From Terebella lapidaria (taxonomy: Eukaryota > Annelida > Polychaeta > Terebellida > Terebellidae), in assembly GCA_949152475.1 (NCBI GenBank), contig OX424564.1, positions 30,254,165 through 30,318,164 of the forward strand: a stretch of 64,000 nt of DNA, written 5' to 3'. Positions 54,019 to 64,000 of the stretch are shown in pieces. Below the pieces are notes generated by a model that had not been told where the DNA came from, made no database searches, and worked only from the letters and a program-made list of their open reading frames with translations. Made by a program: the position numbers and the translations under genes. Position 1 is the stretch's first letter, and each line of letters starts with the position of its first letter.

Positions 54019-57000
54019 ATGCATATACAGGAAAGTACGTTTCAAGATACAAACCTTGTCGACAACACGCCCAGTGGCTTGGAGGAAGGCAACATGGGTT
54101 ACCCGATACGGCCCCGGAGGGATCTCGTGAGTCGGACACTCCTCTGTCAGTTCAGCTTCTTGTTGAGCCACCTCTACCCACAGTGGTATATGCTAGGATG
54201 GCGAGAGGATGTCCGGGCAGCTGTGATACACTGTACAGAGAGTGTAATAAATCATGTTTACAACTGGATGAGGGATAAAATGAGGCTCTCCCTTGATTTT
54301 GACGAGAAATTGAAATCCTACTGTTATGTGTTTTTACCGCGTTGTGGAATGGTTGCTGGCAGTCTTGCAGATGATACCAATAGACCGGATGTCAAGCTCA
54401 GAGGGAACAGCAGAACACTGACAGACATTGCAGAGTCTTATGACGTCGATATTCTTCAAATGTGTGATTACCAACGTGTACTTAAGACGACTGCTTTCAG
54501 TATTATCACAGATGGACACTATCCTGGATATTTCAACTTACCAGACGATATTTTTAACGCTGTGATATGGACGAATACCATGGGCTGTTATCAGTATAAA
54601 AACATGGATGATTATCGGAAGAAAATGCCCGCAATATCAGTTGTCCAACAAGAGCATTTTTCAAATGTGATTCGTAATCTCTTTCTGCATGGAGTGTCTG
54701 CTGATATAGTCGGAACTTGGCCCTGTCCTTTGTGGCCCGATGAAGCCCTCATCTGGTTCACTAGAGATCCCTTCACTGGATGGCCGCCAACAGCTTCCAA
54801 GTGTAAAATACACGATGATGGGTGTCATTTTGTCATCGCAAGCCATGAACTCAGTGAAAAACAATTCAATGAGCTGCGCTTCTCTTATGTGCTTGCTGAA
54901 AAAACGCTATTATCCAGTTTGTCTATTGCACAAAAACAATGCTTCGTGATTTTCAAGCTTCTGGTGAAAAATACCTTGCCTGAGGACTCAAACGTCACTT
55001 CTTACTGCCTGAAGACAACATTGTTTTGGACCCTGGAACGTGTCCCACAACGAGTTTGGGATGATATCGTCGACGGTGTTGCAGTTGGTTTCTTGGAGCT
55101 GCTGAACACGCTGATACATTGTCTCACTGAGTACAATATTCCTCACTATTTCAACCCAAAGAACAATCTAATTGCTCATAAGGACAAAGAGGCACTCAGA
55201 ATTGAACTAAGAAAACTGTTGGAAGTTCGTCGCAACCCTGTTGAGGCATTCATCAGTTTTGACCATAGATATCAGTTGGCTGATTTAGGAAACTTGATTG
55301 ATCTGTCACAAAAGCTTATGTCAAGCAAAAACACTGGATTGAAGGTACCAGCACCGAGACCACTACACACTGTTCTACACTACACATCGAGTCAGCACTC
55401 AATGACATGTGAAATGATCTCTCTCCAACAGTGCTTGTCGATGCAACAAACAGACAGGCATACATATTTCACTGAACAAATCAAACAACAATCGATCGAT
55501 GGTGCGATAGGGGCAATGGAACCTTTACTGACAAATGAACACAAGTCACCTGTCAAAGATCAGTTGATCTTTATTCTGGAGAGCATCGAGCATCAGCAAA
55601 AGATGTATGCTGACGGAGACTTAACATTCCTGGCCATACTAAGCTGTGTCGTCTTCCTCACAAGAGGCTCTCTTGACGATGAAAGACACCTGGTGGATGA
55701 AGCTTTCAGACTAGTCATGGCGAGGACAAAGTCGCCGCAGTGTATTGCACACTGTGTCATGTTCTTCGTGTGTACCAGCCGGATGGGTGAGGCAGTTGCA
55801 CTGCTGAAGATACACGGACTTTGGCCCAGTTCCGAGGAAATACCAAGTACCTTTGTCATACCCGTGCTTCATGCCATTTCACAGAACTATGGATTTCACT
55901 CTCCAGTAGAAAATGCTATGTTAAGTTTTCTGTATGACGAACAGCTCCCAACACAAACTCTTCTTGAGAAAATATTTGGGAGGAAACTTTTCGCGGGATG
56001 TTCAGAGATCTTGGGCAACATTGCTATGTCCTTGATTTCTTTAACTGGGAAATTCAAGCGTCTCACAGAATATATTGACTCAAAAGCATTGTCTAAGGAA
56101 TGTGCGCAAGTACCACATACAGTTTCTGCAGCTGCAAATGATCACCAGAGTCAGTTAGCATCCATAGTATTCAGTGCAATACATGGATCACTGTTGAAGC
56201 CGTGCTGTTTGTTTTTGTACTACAAATTCATACACGAATGTGCTAACCACCATGTGGAAGATGCAACGAGCATAAGAGATGTCTGTGACATTCTGTCCAA
56301 TGGTATACTGGACATAACCAATACGCTTCTGGTTGGTGTTGGATTTGTTAATTTAGTACATATACGAAATTTAGTTTCAACATTCACTGAGATGTCAGTC
56401 AGAACTCAACGTGTGACGCGCGACTACGGAGACATGGCTGCAACTATTATGGATGTGACATGTGGTCCAATGCTAGAAAACATTCAGTATTTTTACGATA
56501 TAGCATTGAAGCGAGAAAACCTTGGAAAAATATTCGGAGGACCATCAGTTAACTATAAAGCTTTTAAGAAGGCTGGTACTTTTAGGGAAGGTCTGTCAGA
56601 ATTCTATGAAAGGATACCAGATCTAGCTACAACCATACTGGAACATCAAAGAGATGATGCTCAGAATCTCAATCCGCTTGCAGAACAACAATTTCAAAAC
56701 TTGCTACAAAAATTGCACGAAGAATTCACTAAAGTGTCCCACAGGTATAAACCATGTGTTGAGGAGAGCACACCTGAGCAGAGTGATAATGTCACATCTG
56801 AACTGTGTAATAATAACAACACATCTGAACAGTGTGATGATGACAACACATCTGAACTGTGTGATGATGATGACAACACATCTGAACTGTGTGATGATGG
56901 CAACACATCTGAACAGTGTGATGATGACAACCCATCTGAACAGTGTGATGATGACAACACATCTGAACAGTGTGATGATGACAACACATCTGAACAGTGT

Positions 57001-57570
57001 GATGATGACAACACATCTGAACTGTGTGATGATGACAACACATCTGAACTGTGTGATGATGACAACACATCTGAACAGTGTGATGATGACAACACATCTG
57101 AACTGTGTGATGATGACAACACATCTGAACAGTGTGATGATGACAACACATCTGAACTGTGTGATGATGACAACACATCTGAACAGTGTGATGATGACAA
57201 CACATCTGAACTGTGTGATGATGACAACACATCTGAACTGTGTGATGATGACAACACATCTGAACAGTGTGATGATGACAACACATCTGAACTGTGTGAT
57301 GATGACAACACATCTGAACAGTGTGATGATGACAACACATCTGAACAGTGTGATGATGACAACACATCTGAACTGTGTGATGATGACAACACATCTGAAC
57401 TGTGTGATGATGACAACACATCTGAACTGTGTGATGATGACAACACATCTGAACAGTGTGATGATGACAACACATCTGAACAGTGTGATGATGACAACAC
57501 ATCTGAACTGTGTGATGATGACAACACATCTGAACTGTGTGATGATGACAACGCTGATTTGATGATTTGA
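54019..57570 (+). CDS. Mab-21 / cGAS-like nucleotidyltransferase-fold protein with Cys/Asp repeat tail
   Basis: One exon, 1,183 codons, no interruption. Residues ~85-405 match the Mab-21 fold, the family that includes cGAS and cGAS-like receptors (enzymes making cyclic dinucleotides after sensing nucleic acid). Apparent catalytic elements: Gly114-Ser115, Asp142-x-Asp144 in YDVDIL, and a third Asp229 before the PCPLWP segment. C-terminal Mab-21 signatures: GWPP (254-257), GCHFV, SYCLKTTLFWT (328-338), PHYFNPKNNL (375-384). Residues ~410-920 are mostly helical in character and not recognised; TPR-like or other scaffold repeats are possible. Residues ~922-1174 are 28 nine-residue repeats. No signal peptide or membrane segment was seen, so it is probably cytosolic. 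The start could be 54019 or Met26 at 54094; an AG at 54029-54030 could also be a splice acceptor from an upstream exon. The family is sure; enzyme activity and ligand are inference. Confidence 0.85.
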   Translation: MHIQESTFQDTNLVDNTPSGLEEGNMGYPIRPRRDLVSRTLLCQFSFLLSHLYPQWYMLGWREDVRAAVIHCTESVINHVYNWMRDKMRLSLDFDEKLKSYCYVFLPRCGMVAGSLADDTNRPDVKLRGNSRTLTDIAESYDVDILQMCDYQRVLKTTAFSIITDGHYPGYFNLPDDIFNAVIWTNTMGCYQYKNMDDYRKKMPAISVVQQEHFSNVIRNLFLHGVSADIVGTWPCPLWPDEALIWFTRDPFTGWPPTASKCKIHDDGCHFVIASHELSEKQFNELRFSYVLAEKTLLSSLSIAQKQCFVIFKLLVKNTLPEDSNVTSYCLKTTLFWTLERVPQRVWDDIVDGVAVGFLELLNTLIHCLTEYNIPHYFNPKNNLIAHKDKEALRIELRKLLEVRRNPVEAFISFDHRYQLADLGNLIDLSQKLMSSKNTGLKVPAPRPLHTVLHYTSSQHSMTCEMISLQQCLSMQQTDRHTYFTEQIKQQSIDGAIGAMEPLLTNEHKSPVKDQLIFILESIEHQQKMYADGDLTFLAILSCVVFLTRGSLDDERHLVDEAFRLVMARTKSPQCIAHCVMFFVCTSRMGEAVALLKIHGLWPSSEEIPSTFVIPVLHAISQNYGFHSPVENAMLSFLYDEQLPTQTLLEKIFGRKLFAGCSEILGNIAMSLISLTGKFKRLTEYIDSKALSKECAQVPHTVSAAANDHQSQLASIVFSAIHGSLLKPCCLFLYYKFIHECANHHVEDATSIRDVCDILSNGILDITNTLLVGVGFVNLVHIRNLVSTFTEMSVRTQRVTRDYGDMAATIMDVTCGPMLENIQYFYDIALKRENLGKIFGGPSVNYKAFKKAGTFREGLSEFYERIPDLATTILEHQRDDAQNLNPLAEQQFQNLLQKLHEEFTKVSHRYKPCVEESTPEQSDNVTSELCNNNNTSEQCDDDNTSELCDDDDNTSELCDDGNTSEQCDDDNPSEQCDDDNTSEQCDDDNTSEQCDDDNTSELCDDDNTSELCDDDNTSEQCDDDNTSELCDDDNTSEQCDDDNTSELCDDDNTSEQCDDDNTSELCDDDNTSELCDDDNTSEQCDDDNTSELCDDDNTSEQCDDDNTSEQCDDDNTSELCDDDNTSELCDDDNTSELCDDDNTSEQCDDDNTSEQCDDDNTSELCDDDNTSELCDDDNADLMI
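56782..57540 (+). repeat. 27-bp coding minisatellite, 28 units (nine-residue repeat)
   Basis: The unit codes for DDDNTSE(Q/L)C. Twenty-two of 28 units fit this exactly, differing only by CAG (Gln) or CTG (Leu) at one codon. The first few vary more (SDNVTSELC, NNNNTSEQC, an extra Asp in unit 4, DDGN in 5, DDDNP in 6). Unit length is a multiple of three, so copy number can change without breaking the frame. A final DDDN leads into ADLMI and the stop. Confidence 0.97.
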
Positions 57571-57895
57571 TTCACCATACAATTTGTAGTGATGCATGAC
57601 ACTGCAGTAAACAACATGAGTAAACAACACTGCAGTAAACAACACCGTTATTCTCAGAATTCATATATGTGAAAGTTATTCTCACTAACAGCAGTATATC
57701 CGAATGATTAAAACTTATAGAGTCAGTGTTAAATTCATTTGGATTATAAAGCAAGAGCCATATGACTGTGATGGCGGATCTATAAAATGTATCGGAAATT
57801 CATAAAAACAGGTCTAGTAATATTCTATACTTAATTCGAGACAAGTATTGAGTTAAAGAAAATGCATTGACTGAGTAACTGAAATATTGTGTCGC

Positions 57896-57901
57896 AATAA
57901 A
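57896..57901 (+). promoter_or_regulatory. Poly(A) signal of the Mab-21 gene
   Basis: AATAAA followed by TTTTGTTC, about 325 nt after the stop codon; the first good signal downstream. Confidence 0.65.
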
Positions 57902-60900
57902 TTTTGTTCAAATATTTTGATGTATTGAAGAGGCAGGCAAAGTGGACCGACCATGCAAAGTGAATCTTGGACCTAATTTGCTGACACTTTGAATAATGCG
58001 TGTCTAATAACTATCAAGTATTGCAGAAACAAAGTATCATATATTTTGAAAACAATATACATTGTGTCAAGATCAAAATAATGGAAAAGAACTGAAAAAA
58101 CCAAAAACGCCAAAATTTATAGTATTTTGCCAGTTTTCTCATCAATAATGCAACGATTTGACTAATGATATTTATTTTGTTCCAAGGCCATCACATTCAA
58201 TACAAGTCAGTAAAACATTGTTGTGCCAATGCATTTTATGTGTTTCCAGAGAAATACAAATTTCATAAATGAATTAAAATATCTAATGAATTGCAAAGCT
58301 GATCAGGGCAAAGCGGCATGGCCACTTTGACCATCAGAGCATGTCCACTTCTCCCGCCTAGACTTCTTTGTCAGCTGCCCTTGGTTTGGATCAACGTGAC
58401 AAATTAGTACAATTACCTCATCTAAAATAAAGTGTTATATGTGTAGTGCTACAGAAATGATCATGGGATTAACGTTAACCTAGGGTTCACCGGATAATGA
58501 CATTAACTACAATTTTATGTGGACTAAAGCCAATATACAACACCGCCATTACCAGTTGTGCCCAAACTAACACTTGTTTGAATTAATACATATGTACTAC
58601 ATGTCAAGAGTAAACATACAATTTTATTTTCAACCGGCGTACACTTTTGTTCGTTAATTCCTGTGGCAAATGACATCACAGATTTTTGGCGTCAGTGGGT
58701 GCTGAAACGTAATGTTAAGTTCATTATTGGAACAATTTGGTATTTTACTGGCGTTCATGGTAATACCTTAAAATAACTTCTTGAACAAAGCCAACAAAAC
58801 AATGTACACTTTGTAGAAGAGCTAACTTCGATGCAGAATGATGCCTTCAGTACTGTGAACGAACATATTTTTCGACTCAAAATGTAGTTCTATTGCGTGT
58901 ATATGATTTATATGTTTAGCAATCATAGAGAATGCATGTATATATTACATGCGCAAATTATGACACAACGTGAAGTCAACGTCCTGGAAAACATACATAC
59001 CGGGTAAATGGGACCCTGGATCCCCTTTGATCTCAGCTGCGAGTAAGCTAATCAATCCTTGAAATAGTGAAATTTCTCTATAATTAAATAATATCATAAT
59101 ATTTGAATTAAAATATGTTAAATTTGTTTCCACGTTCTATCCATACTTAAGCTTATCAAATGGCATAAGTATAGAGACTGTGTATGTGAATATTATAGGT
59201 ATTTCAATGAAAAATGGTGTCTATGGTAATCTGTAAGTGCAAACACATGAAAACCCACATGTCCCACAAAACCCACATGTCCCAGTGATATATAATGACA
59301 ACAGACCGGTGTAACACATCTCTAAGCTCCAGTGAAATATTTGTCACTGTCCATCCGATCGAATTGGACTTTCCAACCCTGTTAGAAATTACTTTCTATT
59401 TTTTATTCGGTACATATAGATGGAAATAAATTTACATCTACACAGTTCTTAAATCAGTTTGTTCTTCGAAGTTGTAAGATCGTGGTTGTTGGTGAATAAT
59501 GTGGCAGAGTATGATTATAAAACGTTTATTATCACTACTGGTTGAGCGGGAATGACACCATTCCATGATCATCTTACAACAAAACAAAATTGAATCATCA
59601 GGGTGAAATGACCGCTTATTTTTGGAAGTCTCGTTTGTGGCACTCGCCATTTTATCCTAAATGACAGTACTAGTATTGGGGATGTTCTTAGGTCCCTTTT
59701 AAGAATGCGGGGTATCACCTGAGGCAAATTTCTGTTTCAGTTTTGTATCCACGTCTCATACTTAGACACGGTAAGGCTATTGAAAAAAATGTATGACAAA
59801 AAGTTTAATAATGCATGACATCATAACATTGTAGGGAATACCATGATATTTTACAGATTATATCATCGCTAGAGTTATTTGTTTTAGCAATGTACGTATC
59901 TGATTTTCATGTAACATGAGCCTGTATCACTGCTGGTGGACGTTAAGTCTGTCCCCGAGGATACCATCCACTCAGTAGCCTTTTGGCTTGTGGTTAGGTA
60001 CTTATGTACTTGTCGTATATCTATTCCATGGGGTTTATTTCGGATTTCTAAATTATTTTCATAGGTTGTTGGGCAGTTGTATGCTGATTCCATCAGGTGT
60101 ACAGTAGAAACAACTACATCTAACACACTGTCTGCCCCTGATGACGCCAGTGTGTCGTTTGATAAAATATGTTTTTATCAAACGAATTATCTGGGCGATT
60201 ATATTTTCGTCTGGTATTTTGAACCACCCGACTTAGTTTCATTTCAGCAAGAGGGCTTTTGCCCACCAAAGTGTGATTTTTTTTCATATATTATGTTCAT
60301 TTACACCCATCTATTTATTATTTTCTTGGAGGAAGTAGCGGTAACATCTGCATGGGGGTTATACATAAAGTGGAGTTGGTTTGTAGAATTTGCTAATCGA
60401 AAATTTAGATATGACTAGCAATGAGCACTTGGAGAGCATCCCTTGGAGAGTTCGATTTTGATTGCCATGAAAAGCTTTTGACATCAGGCACGTGCGCAAT
60501 TCCCTAAATTCTTCCTGGGTACAAACAATATTCCTAGTACAAGCCAGACATAAACACCAATATTACATGTATTCCAGTGCTGTGAATGACGGTGCACTTT
60601 TGGATATTTCTGGATGGGCTGCCATATACTTCAACATTCTCCGAAACAGAGACGTGGGATAGACAGTCAGTGACCCAGCAAACATATTAATCATGTTTTT
60701 AAAATCTGTGTAATTATTCAAAAGAGATGTAGACAATACGCGTGCCACTCTGCAAGTGTCCAATAATTTTGGTAACTGCTCAGTGGGACTACTGGTTCCT
60801 GGAGACATTCATTTTATTTTATAGCAACAGGACTACGGTTGAATTTCGATTGGAAGCGATTTTATATCTGAATATTTTATATTTTATATCAACTTGATCC

Positions 60901-61029
60901 AAAACATTGGGCAACATTAAAACCATTGACGGTCTGAACTCAGATATACATCTATAGATATGTTCTTCTTTGTTTATCATACGGAGAATAATGAGCAATT
61001 TATTCTGTTAAAGTAAGGTTATTAGTCAC
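57902..61029. other. Intergenic DNA, no supported gene
   Basis: Three - strand open frames (59438-59650, 59884-60126, 60563-60808) read like possible protein sequence but match nothing I recognise and could be chance or exon fragments. A perfect 13-bp inverted repeat with a 5-nt loop lies at 60155-60185 (TCGTTTGATAAAA / TTTTATCAAACGA). Confidence 0.5.
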
Positions 61030-61330
61030 ACAAACTTTCCCATCCCAACATATTTCCGCTGGCCACAAAAATAATTCTCTCCACTGTAGGTTACTTGTAT
61101 TCCCCTTACATTCGGATGTCTTTGGAGTGGCAGGTACAAGGAAATTACACCTAGATAATCTGACAGCAGCCACTGGCTTTCCCCTGATATTGCTTTACAT
61201 ATGTCAAAGCAAGTAATTTGGCCGTCCTCTTGGATTGATGTATTATCTTGCTTTACAAGAACGACCACGAATGAGAGTTAAAAGTAGATCCATAACAAAC
61301 CTCGGTAGCTATAAATATGTGCGCATTTCG
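61030..61330 (-). repeat. Dispersed repeat family R copy, inverted
   Basis: On the - strand it carries the common module (TGTAATTTCCTTGTACCTG, GCCAGTGGCTGCTGTCAGAT, AACTCTCATTCGTGGTCGTT). It is the only copy seen in this orientation in the window. Confidence 0.82.
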
Positions 61331-63024
61331 TGATATTACACAGTTAATCATCAGTCAGATATTTTGTCGTGACAACATTTATCGACCTATTTCAGTTTTG
61401 TAACGCGGTCAATTTCCAATAGTCAAGTCCATGAATTATCTTTGATGAGCACGTGAAACACAGTGCTGTATATGTCGCATACTCTTGAGACAGTATATTG
61501 TTGAAGCAGTTGATTCCTATCTCGTCCCTGCAACCATTTTTATTGGATCGAATATATACTGTAAAAAGATGTTTCTGAAATGTGTGAAAGGTTGATATAA
61601 AGGAGTGTAGAGATGTAATTCTGAGTTTTTTCTATTTGGATTCTTTTCCCTTGTCAAAACATGTGGTCACCACGTTTATAAAAATATTTTAATGTGCAAT
61701 ATGTAGACATATATTCCACGACGTATCATGCTTTTACAGCACAAGCCCCATTCAGCACCTGTGTTATGTTTATAACACAATTCATCGCTGTTAATTTGAG
61801 AAAATTTGCTGCAGTATCTCATTATCCCGACAAAGATATCCCCAGTAACCTGCATAAAAGAAATGCCACACGTAACTAAGATATAGATATTAAATTTCTA
61901 GTGTGACCTATTTTCCTTTTTGACTTCCTCATGAATGTAGGCTTTAGACTGGATGACGCCTAGAGGCCTACAACTTGTCCGGTATCACTGTTGGTCTCAA
62001 AATAATTTCTTTAGCATTAACTGGATGATGATACTGTCGAATAAATTTTTATGGGCACTTCTCATGTGATTGTGTGATTAAAAGATGCAAAATATTAGAC
62101 TAAAATAGAAATACATAATTGGCATCTCAGCTGAGAAATACTTCTTCCATCAACTGGATCACCATGTTAGAATTGCATATGACATATAAATACATACAAA
62201 ACATAATATCGCTATCAAGGAACAGTTAGTGCTGAAATTTACCAATAATATTTACGTTATAGGTCTATGAAGTAAAACAAAATAATATATCCTTACAAAA
62301 GTCTTTCACGCTATGGACTCGATTACAATGTCGTCTTTTGCGACCCAATCGAGAAATTTGAATTGACGAGAATAGAAAATACTGGTCTAACTAATACCCT
62401 GTTGTCATGTGTTCAGGGTTGTTGAACATAGTGAAACAGCAATGTATTTGCATTGGCCTTAGCCTGAACCCAGTCACGGTCACGCATCAATGGATAGAGC
62501 TTGACTCTGCATGTCTACGGTATTTAAAATATTGTTGTGACGTCACACCATTGTCTGAACAGTGGATTCGTCCGCACGAATCCACCGTTTGCCCCATACG
62601 AATTCATTGGTTCACTGATGCATGTAATGTCATGTTGAACAAGTTTATAATCAGTAATCTCAAGATCATCTAATGTTGAATTTCCAACATCGTTCAGAAT
62701 GTTTGCAGCATTAAATGCGACCATAATATCCACGATTTCATTTAAAAATGTGTCCAAATTATCTGCCATGTTGAAATTTAATGTCAACCAGTCGATGTCC
62801 AGTAACAGAAATGCGAGAATGTGTGTGGTATAGGTCACTATGTCGCTGTGTTTTGAGTACAATATATTAAAACTCACCATCATCCAATGGAGATGTCCAT
62901 TGAAACACGTTCCACGCATCAAACCCTGCTCCTTAATACTAAATGAATGCACTAAATGCGCTCACTAAATGAATGCATTTAACCCGCGTGCCACCTTTTT
63001 AATCCTTATTGAATATATAGAGGA
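61331..63024. other. Intergenic DNA, nothing supported
   Basis: A perfect 10-bp inverted repeat with a 4-nt loop lies at 62562-62585 (GTGGATTCGT / ACGAATCCAC). A 142-codon - strand frame (62524-62952) has no recognisable domain. Confidence 0.5.
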
Positions 63025-64000
63025 ATGCGCGAGATATACTGTGCTGCGCGTGATGCTTATGTTTTGTGGCGTGACCTTGGTAAACCTAGACATGGAGTTG
63101 TTCATGACTTGATGAAGTCTACCAGAGCTCAATTCAAATATGCCCTCCGGCAGTGTAAGCGTGATAAGGAGTCTATCATTGCAGACAAACTGGCACTGAA
63201 CATGTGTGAGAAAAATGATAAAAAATTTTTGAGCCTTGTTAAAAACAAGCTGAACAGTAAAATCCCACTTCCTAGTAATATCGATGGTGTATGTGGTGAG
63301 GCAGGTATCACTGATATGTGGAAGACTCACTATCAGAATATTTTTACTACGGTTGCCGATAGTAACTGTCAGGAATTATCATCTCAGTTAGCTGACCAAG
63401 TGATTGTTTTAGATCAAGACATGGTGGTCGCTGCTAGTGAAGTACAGGGAATAGTTTGTGGTCTTAAAGGGGGTAAGGCTTCAGGCCCCGATAATATTAC
63501 GGTGGAACATTTGAAATATTGCCATCCATTAATCGGTTCACTGTTGGCTCAACTCAGTACATCTATGTTTATTCATGGGTATATGCCTGAATGCTTGGTT
63601 CAGTCCATCATCATTCCAATTATTAAAAATAAACACAGTAGTATCACTGATAAACATAATTATCGACCGATCTGTTTGTCCAATGTTTTCACTAGAATCT
63701 TTGAAAAAATTATTTTGAACAGAGTTGATGTTTTTCTTGTGTCCACTGCAAACCAGTTTGGTTTCAAGAGGAAGCATGGAACTGATCTGTGTGTGTTTGC
63801 TCTCAAAGAATTACTCAGGTTTTATGTTTCACATGGTTCATGTATGTTCATTGCATTTTTAGATGCTACAAAAGCGTTTGATCGGGTCAATCACCACAAG
63901 CTTCTTGTAAAGTTAAGTAATACTGGTATCCCTACCTATGTCATACGACTTATTGCCTATTGGTACAGTATTCAAACTATGTCCATTAGGTGGGGCGGAC
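63025..64000 (+). CDS. LINE reverse transcriptase (ORF2), continues past the window
   Basis: An open frame of 325 codons from an ATG at 63025 to the window edge. The start reads YCAARDAYVLWRDLGKPRHG, a segment that normally lies between endonuclease and RT in animal LINEs. It is followed by GGKASGPDNI, HNYRPICLSNVFTRIFEKI, FGFKRKHGTD and FLDATKAFDRVNH, the RT motif with the first catalytic Asp. The endonuclease is missing upstream, so this copy is 5'-truncated near 63,020. It is a different family from the LINE at 25,996: motif wording differs throughout. Whether the rest of the RT is intact cannot be seen. Confidence 0.88.
   Translation, partial: MREIYCAARDAYVLWRDLGKPRHGVVHDLMKSTRAQFKYALRQCKRDKESIIADKLALNMCEKNDKKFLSLVKNKLNSKIPLPSNIDGVCGEAGITDMWKTHYQNIFTTVADSNCQELSSQLADQVIVLDQDMVVAASEVQGIVCGLKGGKASGPDNITVEHLKYCHPLIGSLLAQLSTSMFIHGYMPECLVQSIIIPIIKNKHSSITDKHNYRPICLSNVFTRIFEKIILNRVDVFLVSTANQFGFKRKHGTDLCVFALKELLRFYVSHGSCMFIAFLDATKAFDRVNHHKLLVKLSNTGIPTYVIRLIAYWYSIQTMSIRWGG

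Noticed and set aside
56782..57540. NTS in every repeat as N-glycosylation sites
   Set aside because: The protein has no signal peptide or membrane segment, so it should not enter the secretory pathway.
56694..57645. Long open frames of about 245-313 codons in other frames and on the opposite strand over the Mab-21 repeat array
   Set aside because: The 27-bp unit is a multiple of three and happens to lack stops in these frames, so all become open. Only the + frame continues the 900-codon Mab-21 protein.
62524..62952. 142-codon gene on the - strand
   Set aside because: No recognisable domain and no supporting splice or promoter signal.

Overview
This is a window of animal nuclear DNA. Genes have introns with GT-AG boundaries, poly(A) signals are present, and much of the window is transposable-element DNA. 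The only conserved housekeeping gene is the 3' part of the cytoplasmic dynein-1 heavy chain. Together with DIRS-type, LINE, Ty3/gypsy, hAT-like and Helentron-like elements and a long Mab-21-domain gene, this suggests a repeat-rich invertebrate, perhaps a lophotrochozoan or invertebrate deuterostome. I cannot fix the phylum from sequence alone.

Layout. 1-20,760: last 26 coding exons of DYNC1H1 on the + strand, from the microtubule-binding domain to the stop codon and poly(A) signal, about 1,359 residues. The intron before the penultimate exon (11,617-19,489) holds a 7.6 kb hAT-like insertion. Inside it are three copies of a Helentron/HINE-like element, each inserted in the next, carrying 134-bp satellite arrays rich in nuclear-receptor-like half-sites. 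20,760-46,900: gene-poor DNA built of dispersed repeats, palindromes, tandem duplications, a decayed DIRS retrotransposon with inverted terminal repeats (24,661-29,568) split by a 5'-truncated LINE, and a TTAA-flanked element (41,854-43,782). About 46,900-51,000: decayed Ty3/gypsy retrotransposon on the - strand. 52,064-52,957: a second TTAA-flanked element with roughly 200-bp terminal inverted repeats.

54,019-57,570: an uninterrupted 1,183-codon gene for a Mab-21 / cGAS-like nucleotidyltransferase-fold protein. The apparent catalytic residues (Gly-Ser, Asp-x-Asp and a third Asp) are present. It has a roughly 500-residue C-terminal region I do not recognise and ends in 28 near-identical nine-residue Cys/Asp-rich repeats. 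This is the most interesting gene in the window, a candidate innate-immune sensor with an unusual tail. 57,900-63,020 shows no gene I can support. 63,025-64,000: the start of a LINE reverse-transcriptase reading frame that runs off the right edge.

The dynein and Mab-21 genes are independent loci; nothing here links them functionally. The rest is best read as layers of mobile elements inserted into one another. Several insertions can be reconstructed because an uninterrupted copy of the target sequence also occurs in the window.
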